A stretch of 64,000 bases of DNA from Todiramphus chloris collaris (Eukaryota > Chordata > Aves > Coraciiformes > Alcedinidae): assembly GCA_025345505.1 (NCBI GenBank), contig JANVCC010000056.1, forward strand, positions 2,705,865-2,769,864, in the 5' to 3' direction. The notes under the pieces were generated by a model, which was not told the DNA's origin, ran no database searches, and saw only the letters and a list, made by a program, of their open reading frames with translations. Each line of letters opens with the position of its first letter. The first letter of the stretch is position 1. The position numbers and the translations under genes were made by a program. Of the stretch, positions 24,891 through 38,727 are shown one piece after another.

Positions 24891-27683
24891 CTGTATAGAA
24901 ATCCAGCTTTGATATGAGAAATGTAACATAACTTTGAAAGATGCCAAACTATTAGTACCCTTATTCTTAGCTGCTAGTGCCTTAGGGAACCTTCCCCTTG
25001 GTTTAATTGTTGAACAGCAGAGTGCTTTAGGAATCCTGGGGGTATGATTCACAAATTCTGCAGCACAGAAGAATCAGTATCATTTTTAGAGTTGTACTCA
25101 ATTATTTCAGTTGAGAAAACCCTGGTATTAAGACCAAAACATCTACAAAGCTTCCCTTTTCAACTGGCTTCTGATAGAAGTTGGTTCTTTGCACTGAATC
25201 TACACTAGCAATCTAGACATTTATGCCAGGCTTCACTTTGTAAAGTCTAATTATGTTAATTTTTTCTCTTCCGAAATCTGTGTTTTCTTAAGTAAGCTAT
25301 AATTTCTCTGCTGCAACTTCAGCAGCTTCTTTTACTAACCTTATATCTGACAAAGCTGTAATAACCAGTAATAAAAATCTGTCTCTGGTTGCTTTTGGAA
25401 AACTATTGAATATGTTTAATGGGAGTAATACAGAAAACCACACATGGTGGATAGCTCTCTATTGCTGTTACACGTGAAGCTTGACATACAACTTATTGGC
25501 CAATGCAGCAAGTCTCACCAAATAAAGGCAACTGAGATTTTCAGTGACATGGTACATTATCAACAAAATTATATATACTAGTAAAGAAATAGGACTGCTC
25601 AGAAAATTCCTCTATTCAATCTGTACAGGAAACCCAACAATGCAAAGTCTTATTTCTAGAGTAAAAATAGAACCTTTCCCCTATTATTGTAAAGTTTCCT
25701 GCTGAAGTTTAATCTACTTTACAGGTAATCCTCATAGCTCATGGCTTCACGTTGAAAAAATAAGTCCTTTTGGTGGAGAAACAGCCTGTGATGAATTTCT
25801 AAGATGCCACAATTAGACTATTTCTGGGAATTAAGCTTACTTTAGGCATTTCCGTATTACTTTACATCTTGTAATGCAGAAACTAGTGCAGAAATGCAGT
25901 GTCAAAGCATTTTCTTGCAGCCCAAGTAGATCTGCAAGACTAAATGTTTCAATCAGAACTAGTTAGTGGTTGCCAATAATTTTTAAATACTATAAATATT
26001 TATGATAACTTTCTATTCTACTATATTGCATTATCATGTATCAGTGACAAGAACAGCAGCATGTTTTTTGACTAGCTTTCCTTATACAGCTTTTTTCCGT
26101 ACTCCAGTATTACACTGAGCTACTGATAAGAATTCTAATTTATGTAATACACATTTTGTGATAAATCCTGCATCAGAAGGCACAAAATCATTTTATTCTG
26201 TATTTATTACTTTAAAAAAAGCCCTTAGTGCGAAGTAAGGGAGGAAAAATTCTTTCAATAAGTAGTTTGTAGCAATTTCTTCTGCAATTTATTGACAGAA
26301 CAGCAGCACAATGTAACTGAAATTCTTTCTGACAGGTACATTTTCTTTCTCAAAAAGCCATATAGTCTTTCACACACCAGCCTCAGTTTCTAATCCCATC
26401 TGAAAAATAAGATTACTTAATGAAATTTTTGATTATCTGTTCGTATAGACATTCACAATGCACAATAGCATCACCTGGAATTTGATGAAAAGACAGAGAG
26501 AAACCACAGGGTACTGTTGCCACACATGCCAAAGAAGAAACTGTTTCAGCACTAAAGACTGTAAAGGGGCTTTCAGTGTCCTACCAAAGCCCGAGACAAA
26601 ATGTTTAGAAGTTGGAATGTAATTGGCAAAATGAGGTAAATTGGAAGTGTGCTGAATTTTATATGTTTTAAAAAGAACTTTGTACAAAGAGAAACCAGTA
26701 GGAAAGAAGTTAGGATTCCTCTCTATGCTTTTTAAAAGCAGGAATTTGTACCTTTTTCATATTTCATAGTTTTAACAAAGACAACATGTGCAGTTGCTGT
26801 TTCTTGAGCATGACTTTAAATGCACACAAAATTTGGGCAAAAGTAAAAACTGAAAGAAAAACCAATTATGTATCTAGTAAAGAGAAAAATACCTTGTTCC
26901 TAACAGTGTAGGGACAACTGTAAGCAAAACAAGAGGAAGAAAGTAATGAAAAGTCAGGCTAAAGTCTCTTGAATTTCATCTCTTTCATGTGAGATATAGT
27001 TTATATAAGGTTATTTCAGCCATATTTAGAAAGCTATTGAAAAGCCATTATCTTGAGAAAGACAAAAAAAAAAATCTATATTTTTGAACAGAATAAGAAA
27101 GAATTGCAATCATTGTTACTGTTCAACAGATGTTAGCAGACACAAAACCAGAATGTGACTTTGAAGAAAGACTTGGGGAACACACAGCAGCCTGCCTGCT
27201 ATGGTGACAGCATCTTGGTTTTCCCACTTACAGTACCAGTGAATATTGAGCTGTGATATAGAAGCACATCAAACGTAGTCAGAGAGAGAATGTTTACTTG
27301 TTGTATTTTTCAATAGTCTTCTATGACCATTGTTCAATTGCCTGTTAAAAACCATCTTCAGTAACCCAGGGTTTTGTAGAGAAAACAAACTCAACCCAGA
27401 GTGCAGCTTCATCAGGAAATCCCTTCACTAAAGAGATTTCTGTAGGTAATTCTGACTAATAATACAATGGCACTACTGATCATACTGGGCCCAAGGGAAG
27501 GAATCATTTATTGAGTTTCAGATGTGTGTTATAAATCACTTGAATAGGATTTATAAAAGCCTAATAAATACACACGCTGTCCAACACTGTTCCACTGTAC
27601 TGTGTCAGTCACTTGATATTTAGATTACCAATTGTGCCTCTGCATATGCAATTTCATTTAAAACACAGAACTGGCTTACAAAA

Positions 27684-27782
27684 ATCAAAATAAAAAAACA
27701 CCCACCAAAATTATCAATTCCATAATTGTGTAAGAAACCAACCAAACGAACAACAAAAAATAAAATAAAACCAAAATAAAAA
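27684..27782. repeat. A/C-rich low-complexity tract
   Basis: Long stretch dominated by A with CC and CCC interruptions. It is one of many such tracts in the window and has no coding content. Confidence 0.7.
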
Positions 27783-30700
27783 CATCTCACATTAATGTCA
27801 CTAAAGTATCAAAACATGGAGTGTGAAGATGACAAGTCTTAAAAGAGACTATAATTCACATCCTGAGACCTCTTAATTGACTGTTTTTTCACTCCATAAG
27901 AGCTGCTTTTCATGTACATGAAAATAGAAAAAAACAAAAATGCAAATTATATGTCTTTTAGTTCAAACTGTGAACAGTTAGAAAAACAAGCAATATCTTG
28001 TCTGATAATTAGTCTTGCTGTTTTAAAGATTCATTTTTCCAAAAAGCTTCATGCACTGTTGGATTTCTTCTGTGCTATGGTATACATACAAGATTAGGAA
28101 CAAGGTTGATTGCACATTGCCAAGCAAGCAGAACCTTACTTCTAAATAGCTTATTTAGGTGTCCTCTGGTTTCAAGCAGAAAGAACAAATATGTACAGTA
28201 CTTTGTCTAGATATATCCCAAGGTATAGAACTACTTTTTCTAGATTATGTCATGAGAGTATATTAAAAGTTTTCACAGTTATTTTAAAAGGAAGGAACAA
28301 CGGGGAAAAGAGGTATATTAGAGAGAAACCAGAAGTAAAGAAAGCAGCATCAGTAGAAATGGAGAAAACTGGAAAGGGAAACAGAGGATGTGCAACTTGT
28401 TCCATTTTCTGACTCCTGCTTTACATGCAGCGTATCTCCATTCCTTACTCAGAGATTAAAAACTGCACTCTTACGAGCAGAGGGAAATTCTCTGCTTTCA
28501 CACACACAGATGATTCATATTATTTTTCATCTAAAATAAATATTAAAATGCTGGATGTAAATCATCTCCTTGTGGACAGGAAATATTACAGAGAGATTAA
28601 TAGAGGAGTCAGGGAGTTTTACTAGCATTTATTAGTTCTAGGTTTACATAGGGCAGTACGGATCCTTTGCTAACAGACATCAGCAAAGATTGTCTGATTT
28701 CATTTACAAGATTAAAGAAGCTGAAATAGAAAGTAAAAATAGATAGAAAACCAGTCTTAAAATGACTCAATAGCATTTTTATCAGAATTCATAGCAAGGG
28801 AACCAAGAAAAAAAATGTTTTGGTGAAAGAGCTGTCTGCAAATAGAATGGCTTTGCATCATAAAATATGGTCTGAGTAAGAAAAGTGGAATTACTATAAG
28901 TGGCATAGTATACAGTAACCAGTCTTATCTTCACATGCAAAAAAGTTCAGCTTGCTATTAAGCCCCTCTTGCTCTAGGTTTTGCTTATCACTCAGAAAAA
29001 ACATGATACTGCTCATAACTGTGTTCAGTGTCATGTCAGAAAGGAAAACAGCCATTTCATTTCAAAATTAGTATTATTCATCCCTAATACTCATTATTTC
29101 CTTGCTGCAACATAATAAACTGTTCATTCCATCATTTCTGCTGTGCTTCCTCTCTAGTGGACATTCTCCATCTCTTGTATAAGCTTCATGATGTAGATAA
29201 CGTCTCATTTTGAAAGCAATTATGTGTCAGTACTGTTTCAAAAAATTAATAGGAATAGCAGAAGTTAAGGTCATCTAGAAATGTGTCTCCAAACTCTTCC
29301 TAGAGCTACTACTTCAAATATGTTGAGAATCAGGGCAGACTCCCATTATTTCAAGCATTGACCAGAGACCATGAGTCTTGTAGAGAGGTCTGCTAGAGAA
29401 GAAAAGGGTTTTGACCCAAACAAGCTGGTTGCATTCACAATAACCTTAGTATCAGAAACAGTTTAAAAAAAACATAGAGACCTTTTACCTGCTGATAAAT
29501 AGGATTGCTTGTGTTGTGCCTGCACAGCAGGTTGTATGACAAACTGCCATATCCAAATGGCTGCTTCACTGTGCTGCCTAATCTGGTGTCTTTACACTGT
29601 GAGATTTTATGAAGCTATTTTCAGCATTGGATGCTGTGCCCAAAAGTCACGGCATACAGTAACACATTGCCAACTGAGAACTACAGCTGTAGTTACTGAA
29701 AAACTTTGAAGTGCCATTTGGAATAGAATATTGCACATTGAAATACATTTCACAGAAAATGATGCAACAAATATTGAAAAAGTAAGAGAGACATTGTACA
29801 CAAGCAAAAACATTATTTGCTGAGATGCATCACAAAAAAGCATAATTGATTCTCAGGTCCGATGAACAAGCATTTAATTAACTTTTTTCCTTCAGGAAAT
29901 GCTGCTAAACTACAGGAAAAAACCAAACAAAAAAACCCAAACAAATCCACAAATTCCAAACTGTTTCTCCTGATACAATAGTATAAAATAATTTTACATA
30001 TAAATCCCAGTTGGGAAAAATGAGTAAGATTTTCCTGAATTAAAAATCAGCAATCTACCACTAGTAATAACTCTTTAGCCATCAAAATATGACTTACCAC
30101 ATTTTTATCATCTGCTCACATCATATTATTATAAGATATTTTTCCTTACTTAGAACAAATTTGTTTTGACAAAAAAAAAAATTAACATCCTTAACAGCAT
30201 AGGATATTCTGAAGTTGACCTTCCTCCAAGAAACTCCCAGATAACATCTTCTAAATGAAAAAGTGTTCTATTTGTGATAGTATATATGTTTACAGAGGTA
30301 TACCAATTACTTCTGCATCTGTAAACTAAAACTGTAAAAAGTGTTGTTAAATGTCATAGCATCTCCAGGCCAAACCCTAAGAGGGCTACTGCCAACAGCA
30401 GACCTGGAATTGAGCTAGTTTTGTTTAGCCTATTGAGAAATAAAAGCTTTTGAGTCATGGTGAAAAGGATATGATACCTGTGTGATTGACACCCCTGCAA
30501 ACCTGAATGGACACACACAAACCCCAGAAGGGAAGGAGTGAAGAGCTCTCTGTTCAGCTCACCACAGCCTCTGGTGAGTGAACTGAAGTAAACAGGGAAC
30601 TATTCTGGACCTCTTTCTGAATTGTACAAAATGCCTATGTTTTGTTTCCCATCTTCTCACCAGCTTATAACAGTTTATTGCTTAACATCCCCACTAGCTC

Positions 30701-33700
30701 ATCTTGTCTCTGTGTACTCATTCTTGGAAATCAACTGGAAACACATTCCTAGTGATGTGCAACATCAAAGTCTTAACAGGCATGTAATTTACATTTTGCG
30801 AGACTTTTCTGTACAGCACCAGACAGAACATGCATTGGGATCTATTTAGCATTGTTCTAGCTCACTGCTCGCTTCTTACAGTAAGCTTGAGTATTTCCCT
30901 CGAGTCACTCATTATCACATGTATTAAGCAACCTGAAATATGTCAGTCACATATAGAAGATAATATCTGTCAGCAAATCATAGGTTTTCCTAACATAAGC
31001 AAATTAGGAGTTCCGGTAAAATCAATCTGATCTTCTCATTGCTTTCAACTCCATTTAAAAATGTGAAGCCAAAGAAGAGCAGACATTAGGTCAATTTGCA
31101 ACAGTTTTCTTGTGTGGAAATGGAAACTGGACATGAAACATCAGCACAGCTTTCCAGCTATATACTTTGTCCAGCTGAATGTATGTACAACATCCTGCTG
31201 CAGCAAGAAATTTCAGATCTCTTCTTTAGAGGTTTAGTATGTATGTTTAGATGACTGTCAATATACAGCTACACAAGAAAAAAAGATGTTCTTACATAGA
31301 CTTTGGGCAACTAGCTTTCACAGCCAGCCTCAGCATGTCTCATCTCTTCACTAGGTTTTATATATTGGAAAGGAAAATTCAAAAATAAGAAACACTGAAA
31401 AGATATTTCTTCCCACCTTCTGTAAAGAAGCAAACATTTACATTTTTCCATAAGATCACTTTACATAATTCCAATAATGTGTAGGAAAAATACATTTTAT
31501 ACATCTACCTTATTTCTAAATTAAGAAGAATGTCTAGCTCAAAAATGCTGAGCATTTTGAAAAACTGCTAAAGTACTGTAGACTATAACCATTTCATGGA
31601 TCACTTTCACTTGGTCCAGTTGAAGAGTTTAAATTTGACTTCTGTGCAAGCATATAGAAAAAGTCAAGATTATCAATCTAGAGGGAAAAAAGCTGCAAGC
31701 TACAGTGATTAAAAGTCATTTTACACAGTTTATAAAATTTATGGAAAGAAACAATCATCCAAATCTCACAGGAGAGGAAAGATGGAACCACAAGGTTTTA
31801 TTTTGCAAAGACTTCAATATTGGAGCTGAATTTTAATGTTATTAGAATTTTATTGCATTTAATAACTGTGGAAATAGAATTGTAGTTTAGAAGCATATGT
31901 ATGGCATTAAAGATGCATACGGAATTGAGAATATCTTTCTAAAATTTTGCAACTCTTATGCCTAAGAAATATTTGCAAGATTTCAAGTGCTGGACACATC
32001 CCTTGTGCATCTTTCCAAAAAGTAAAAAGCATCTCCTATCTCACTTTTGTAATTCTCTGTAACTGTGGTACAGCTGCTTAAAGCACATTTTCTAGTTGAT
32101 TTTCCTAGTGGATAGTTACAGATCGGATTCATCTACGAGTCACCCAATTGCAAGTCTTCTTGGGGCTCCATTCTCAGATAATATGAAAGGTTAATAAAAG
32201 GGTTTTAGGGCTCCCTCAATCCCTACTGTGACAGTCAACTGCTGTTTATTTCTGAATTAAGGAACCTTATTCCTTAAGCTGGAAAGCCATGCAAACAAGA
32301 CATTTTTTTTTTAAAAGGAAACAAACAGGATGAAACACTTATTAACATGAAAAATTCATTTTTGAGAATACCCTTCAGAACTCGTGTTTTGTGGTTGAGC
32401 AAGAAAGTTCTTAAAATCCAGACATCTTTCACAGATGACAACAAAACCATACATTCTTCTTTTGTATCAGCAGATACCAGGATTCAGAGACAGGTCAAGA
32501 TGTCTCAGTAGCATTGACATCTGTTTTGCCATGCCAAGAATTTTTGCCATCATCTCTGTAGCAAAAAAAAAGCCCTTGGGGTTTTGCAGTAATGGCAGAG
32601 CAGGTGCTAGGAGAACAAGGACTTGCAGATCTCTAAGGCCACTAGTTACAACAGAGAAATTTTGCTGTTGCTACTCTCAAATTCAGGTAAAGGGAAAAAG
32701 AAGGAAGAATATGTACCATCTGTCAAGGAACTTGCACAAATGTTCTTGGTGCATTAACAGGCACTACATTTAGAAAAATGAGAACTGGGAATAATCTGCC
32801 CACAACAGCTACTGTTCAAGCATTTTCCACTCGATTTAGTAATATTTTTGATAATGTCACTTGAATGCTGAGTATCTGTTGCTGTGTTGTCTCACGGACA
32901 CACACTTTGCATCACACACTTCAGCCTGTAAGCACTCTGTTCTTGAGAGTATTATCTCTGCTCTAGCATTAATCAGCATAGTTCCAAGCAAGAAAGGCTT
33001 TACAAATATTACTGAAAGAAAGTCTAAATCAAGCTGTCAGTGCCTTACTAACTACATTGCAATAAAGGACAGAGACTTGAGGAGCTCTCATTGAAAGAAA
33101 GGAATGTGTCATAGCAGTCTGAGTTTCATTTTTTGTGTTATTTATTTTAGGTATATCTGTCACATTATATGTTGTATTTTCTTCATGAAGTATTGGATGC
33201 GGATTAGATGGACTGTATCTTCTCAGGTCATAGTCCGTATAAGAATAAAATCAGATGTCTAATAGACTACTTAATATATCCCCATATTTCACTATCAAAA
33301 TTACAGTGAAAAGAGGAGGAAACAAAACACCATCAATCTTTTTTTGTCAGAAAATTGCATGAGAAAGATTAAAATTAACTGTGTTTTGAAGAGTATCATG
33401 TCAGAGTGCTCTCTGAATGCATAATTTATGAGATATGCAGCTGTTTTCATTTAGCATGGAATAAGGAAGAAACAGCTTTCTGAAGAGGAAAAAAAAAAAA
33501 AGGACCTTATATTCCACAGTCTTAGTTCTTCAGCAAGATTAGTAGATCTTTAAACTAGGACAATAATCCACCGACTAATTACTGCCATTAGTGAAATGAC
33601 TTACTCGTGTTGAAGCATTCAGTTATTTTTCTACCAAAACCATATTCTGCCTCATACTGAAGTATGAAAAAGCCACTGTTTGTGGTAGATGTAGAACTAC

Positions 33701-33923
33701 TTCTAACTACTTCTAAAGCTTCAAGTTTAGAGCTTCTATTTAGCACAGTTCTTTTGACTTATTTACCTTATCATATAGAAACACTAACATACATCACTAA
33801 GTTGAAAATTAAGACATAGCAAGGGATAAAGTAAATATCAGGCAAGCAAACTGAGCAAAATAATTGTTTTTTTCTAATAGGTATTGGTCTGGTTTGGAAG
33901 CTAATTGTGAATCTGCAACTTAC

Positions 33924-34062
33924 CTTATATATGACCTTGAGGACACTTTGAACAACTAAGAATAAATATATTGGCTTCAAATTACAAATCGTGGATAACA
34001 TCACAAAGATGTTATCTCTGATATGGAGAAACATGATTCTATAGACCCCTTTGATGAGTCTA
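33924..34062 (-). CDS. Putative exon, helix-rich, of the unrecognised gene
   Basis: The block ends in a perfect donor (TATATAAG then GTAAGT) on a codon boundary. Starting after CTTCTGCAG at 34062 it is 139 bases, one base plus 46 codons, and reads RLIKGVYRIMFLHIRDNIF, then VMLSTICNLKPIYLFLVVQ, then SVLKVIYK. This is a hydrophobic, probably alpha-helical segment; with K and R spread through it, a soluble helical repeat is as likely as a membrane segment. An in-frame TGA just upstream limits the exon. Alternative acceptors lie at CTATAG and CATATCAG inside it, with the same phase. The donor is the best in the window, which makes this one of the safer blocks. Family not recognised. Confidence 0.6.
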
Positions 34063-37000
34063 CTGCAGAAGTATCACTGCACACTTGCCATGGTCCTCAC
34101 TTCTGCCATTCATGCTGCTGCTGTCTACATTTGGAAACAAGATATGAACCAGTACCAGACCTCTGGTCTGACCAGCGTTGACCTTCACCCATTATATCGC
34201 TTTTGGACTTGCAGAGACTGCAGAATGAAGTTTCTGAGAGCAGCACGAGATGTACACATGCCATAGGAAATATTCAGATGTCCAAACACCTGTTTCACCA
34301 TCCAGTTAATCTCCAGGATTTGGTTTTTTCCTTTCTCTTTTTCTTTTTCCTTTATTATGGTAGTTTCCCTCTTTTGTCCATCTATCATCTTAGAGAATTA
34401 AAACAAACCAAAATTAATATTGCTTTCAAATATTTGAAGTACTACTGCCTCCAACATCATTTTGTCACCTATTCAGCATTCACAGAAACATTTCTACGAA
34501 TTATATTTGGTTAATTCATTGCCATGTTTTCTAAGCCGTTTGGATGACAAACACTAGCACAAATGAGGAACATGACAAATTGAAGATTTACTAAAAGCTA
34601 CATGAGAAAATTAAAAATATCCCTCTTTCTTTGATTGAAGCCTATGACTAACAAGTGAATCCACATCTGTAATTCTGAATAAGTGGAAGCAATAATAGAG
34701 GACAGTAATTCCCAGCCTCCTTAAAATTATAGACATGATGCCAAGTTCACCAAATTACTTAATAGCAGCTAGAAAGGGTTACACTGGGGGTTGGAAAAAA
34801 GATGGAAAGGACTTAGTGAAAAAAAAAAATAAAAGATGTATATACTTTAGTAACTTTGTAAGGTAAAACTATACTGTCGGTTTTAAATTACCTGACTTGA
34901 TCCAGGTTGCTAACCCTTACTTGCACTCTGTGTATCAGTTAAAAATCAAACCTCACTCTGGAGCACAGAAAAACTTGACCCCTTATGCTTTCCAAGCATA
35001 TCACCGCAATTTTTATGGCTTTTTATGCTCTCTTATGCCGATCTCCCCAGTACAGCACTAAGGGTGTATCGCCATCTGCCCTAACTCATCTCTGGAAAAC
35101 TGCAAAAGAGCTCTCCCTTTAATATTGCTCTGCAGGGGGACAAAGAGGCAACAGCTGATGACTGCCATGGACCAGAACCACAATTACATGCAAGATACTG
35201 ATGAGAGGAGACTGTCCAGGAAGAAATACAGGACAACTGGTGGTACAAGTTTCAAAGCTTGATGCCTCCTAAATGCTACGCCAAGGAAAGAACCCAGATT
35301 TCCAAAGCAGCTCTGCTTATATGCCAGCATTTCCATGAGTGACATGATATATTTGAGGAGGGTAACAAGATTGCCTCTAGCTCCCTGTAGCTCTCTTCAA
35401 CCAGGGCTAGTATCTGCATGGTATAGGAATTTGCACATCAGACCATCATTCATCACTCCCTCCTGTGAAAAACACGCACAGAAAAAATGAGTAAGAGATC
35501 ACATCTATTACTGCTCAGGAAACAACATTTAGCACTCAGGCCAGGCTTTGTGACTAGAAGCAGGATGCAGACACCAGTGCAATGTCATCTCCAGAAGCAC
35601 TTGCCATTCTGCATTCAAACACAGGGAGAATCCCAGTGCTCGAACAACCAGTAACAGATATGATGCATTGAACAAAACCATCGCAGTGATCCATGTGCAA
35701 GGGGATAACCTGAAAATGTCATTTTTAAAGTGTGGCTTGGCATACTCTGGCAAAGATCAGTTTATGACTAGTCTTGCCTTGAACTTGGTTTAAGCCTGCT
35801 CTGCGTGACCTAAAGGGATTAAAAAGACTTTGAGGATCAGGTGATAGCTGCAGTGCATCACTTGAAAGTCAAAGGAGGAAATCTAAACAAAATCGGAAGC
35901 AATACAAACAGATGGAAATAGAGTGGCTTATTACTGATGCTGAATACAATCCCAAAACCAAGCAGAGAAATATTTGAGTTCTGACACATGATAAATGGCT
36001 ACTGTGTGGGCATAGAAAATAAAAAGAACAAAACCCATATGAGGAATTCACAAATCTGTAACTCTTCAGAATCCAGCAAGATAACCTTCTTTGAGAGTGT
36101 ACAAAAATTTTCAGACATTGTTCTTAAATTTGTAAAGAAACTTTAAAATCTCTGAAGACTCTTTTTTTTTAAATTATGCATTAGAAATTGTCAGTGGTGA
36201 CCTTAATGTTAAACAGATATAGTATGCAAAGCCTTGATCTAAATAATTTGTTGTGGTGGTTTTTTTTCCTGGTTATGCAGTAATCACTTCTATGTAATTA
36301 AGCAACCTCTGGTCTTTGTGACTATTGCTCCATGTGTTTCCATGTCCATAAAACAAATACTGCTTCACCAAATATAACAAGGCATCCCCACCCTCAGGAA
36401 TAAACAACAGCCTAAACCAACATCACTTCTCTGAAAGCCTGATTATATAATTTAGGCAATCTAATTTTGTAAGCTTCTGAAATGCAGTTTCTCTTTAAGT
36501 GAATGTTTTACACCTGTCAAAGGCACTGAACTCTTAATCAGATCCAGAAATGGGATTACGATTTCCACTTCTGACCTTTGTCCATGTTAATATCTCCTTT
36601 CCCCATCCGCAAACCAGTACCTTACGGGAATGACTAGCCCCTATCAGGGCAGTACTCAGATAAAACACTGGGATGAGGACAGGGGAGATCACAAGAACTG
36701 GTTGTATTTCTTTTCAGTCCAGACTTAATGAAATTCCTTTCCAATTGTAACAGATCAATCAATTATACTAAGCATTGGGTTTGCTCCTGTAGTCAAACTA
36801 TTAAGCAAAATATCCTTAATGAGACTTAATTGCTCCAGCTAAAGAACCAATGATTGAAATAAAACATTGTAGATATTACATAACAAAGCTAATGGAAATG
36901 TCTCAAAACAGAATGTGATCAAAGACAATTGGCTATATGATGACCAGCAATGAGATAATATTTCAAATTAAAACTGGGGGTTTTTTGGTTTGTTTTTTTT

Positions 37001-37661
37001 TTTTAGTATTTTAAAGCTTCCTTCCCCCAGGGAGCAACAGAGGTGGAAATTGGAAAGCCCTCTGGTGCATGCCACAAAAGTTTTGACATCAAAATACACA
37101 GTTAAGTATTTACAGCCTCTTTAAAAAGCAATGTGTTTCCTTACCTTTTTTCATAGAGAAATATTTAATGCATTGTAAAACAAGTCTAATAATGTAATAA
37201 AACTGGCTGGTGGGGAAGGTAAGTTCAGTGATGGCTTACAATAGTTTAATATTTCACTCGTACTTCACACAATTCAGCACATTCTTCTGGAAACAGTGAC
37301 AGAACAGCTCTGACCCATCTAGGCACAGCACGATAAATAATCTACCTGTCCGAAAACCCTTTGCTGTAGCATTTGGCAGTGTTATTGATTAGTCTTCAAA
37401 TAAGGGAAGCATTTTAAGAAGTGAGCTGAGCAAAATTACTGATATACTTACACCAACAGCATCCCCATCATTGATAAACACCAGGCACCATCGCTTTGTT
37501 AATGTCATCATCTATTTGATTATGAAGCTAGATGCGGAGGAACAAAACTTTCCTAGTAAGAACCAAATTTCAGAAGGAAGACCACTGCTCCACAACAAAC
37601 TCTACTGTATGCATCCTCACCTTAGGATTCACCTGGTTCATTTTCTGCCTACAAGCTTTAC
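34063..37661. other. Presumed intron, with an unexplained less AT-rich stretch
   Basis: A missed exon is expected here, because the 37.7 kb block ends one base into a codon and the 33.9 kb block needs two. None was secured. About 34.93-35.82 kb is less AT-rich and, on the minus strand, partly open in all three frames after a good acceptor at about 35717. It could hold an exon or a degraded retrocopy. Confidence 0.35.
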
Positions 37662-37871
37662 CTGAATGGAGTCCCAGATTCAGGAAGTGCCTGATGTCTG
37701 TGGGGGTTGCTGGTGAGGATACAACGGCCAGGGAAGGATCAGAAAATGTCCAGGAGTAGCCCTGTTGCTCCTTCTCAGTGTGAAGCTCAGCATTCTGCAG
37801 AGCACATCCAGGGGACAACACATTCTCCTGCTTAAACTGTCTTTTTGGAAGATGCTGAGTTATCACCCCTA
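37662..37871 (-). CDS. Putative exon of the unrecognised gene
   Basis: The block ends in a perfect donor (CTCCATTCAG then GTAAAG) one base into a codon. The nearest acceptor with a pyrimidine tract (AACTGCCTTTTTAG) gives 210 bases. The frame stays open for 121 codons on this strand, the longest in the window, and reads VITQHLPKRQFKQENV, then ELHTEKEQQGYSWTFSD, then SLAVVSSPATPTDIRHFLN. It is polar, Gln- and Ser-rich, with a plausible linker before a short helix. It is placed in the same gene as the downstream blocks by strand and spacing only. Family not recognised. Confidence 0.55.
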
Positions 37872-38705
37872 CTAAAAAGGCAGTTGTTTCTACTGCTTGA
37901 ACCCTTGTATTGCAGAGCATGCAGAGAACTGCCATTTCTGTTATTATATTGTAGCAGACAGACTGTAGATAGAAGCTGAGACAGTTTCCTAGTTAGAGAA
38001 TCAGGGCAGTTCATCTCCTTCCCTTGCCCCCAGCAGGAAAAATTACTTAAAATTACTTTTAGTTACATAGCAATTATATATTACACAACTGCACATTGAT
38101 CCCACACACAGTTACACCATTCTCTCAGTACAATTTCTGATAAGGACTTCAGTGGAAGTTTTCTTATCAATCAAATCAAAAGCCTGGTGATGCCTGTGCT
38201 ATGGGGAGATAAGAGCACCGATTGCTTATTACAGACTGCAGATGTTTTTCACCTAGTACTACTTGAATCAATGGAATAAAGTAAATATATTTTTTAAAGC
38301 CCAAACTGATTTACATAGAAGTTCATAATCATGACTGTATTAATCAATACAAATAAAATTGACAAATCGATGGGATAAGGACATTGTGAAAAATGGTGAG
38401 TATATATATGTACGTCTAAATAGACACACACGTGTACAGACTGTGTATGCATGTATTTTTTTATATACACTCATGTGTGTGTTCAACAGATTGTTATCCC
38501 TACTTTTACATAAAAACTCATCCAAATCAGAGAGAATGAGGTTAGCCTTTTTGTTTCATATTCTGAGTAATTTCCATTTAGATTCCATTTAAAGGTTTTA
38601 TCACATCTGTTCTAATTCTAAAAAACTGTTCCTGAAAGCTCACAACATCAGCAAGTACCATCAGCAGGTGAAAAGCTTTATTTTCTCAAACAGCAGTTAA
38701 ATTCT

Positions 38706-38727
38706 AAAAAAAAAAAAAAAAAAAAAA
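38706..38727. repeat. A22 homopolymer
   Basis: Twenty-two consecutive A residues. No element body was recognised upstream of it, so it cannot be called a retrotransposon tail. Confidence 0.9.

Larger units (their letters stand above)
22651..33923. other. Presumed long intron(s)
   Basis: About 11 kb of AT-rich sequence with several A/C-rich tracts (27684-27782, about 29912-29945). At least one missed exon should lie here if the flanking blocks are one gene; the only candidate found is at 24860-24890. No repeat copy was recognised. Confidence 0.4.
15249..37871 (-). other. Putative multi-exon protein-coding gene (3' part), family not recognised
   Basis: This span groups the minus-strand exon-like blocks listed separately at 37.7, 33.9, 22.6, 18.75, 18.2, 18.0, 16.6 and 15.4 kb. 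Seen directly: each block is open, has helix-like mixed composition unlike the surrounding random frames, and most are flanked by AG and GT in the right order. Two neighbouring pairs join in frame (22566 to 18797 and 16555 to 15454). Inference: they belong to one gene transcribed from high to low coordinates, ending at 15249. The gene start lies above 37.9 kb, perhaps outside the window. No domain or catalytic motif was recognised. The two most upstream blocks could belong to a different gene, since their phases do not join directly to each other or to the 22.6 kb block. Confidence 0.5.

Noticed and set aside
32435..32773. 112-codon plus-strand frame
   Set aside because: Arg/Lys/Cys-heavy composition without splice sites or neighbouring support; looks random.
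15249..37871. Assigning the minus-strand gene to a named uncharacterised vertebrate family (C12orf56 and KIAA0825 were considered)
   Set aside because: What I remember of those proteins does not fit the blocks seen here, so no symbol is given.
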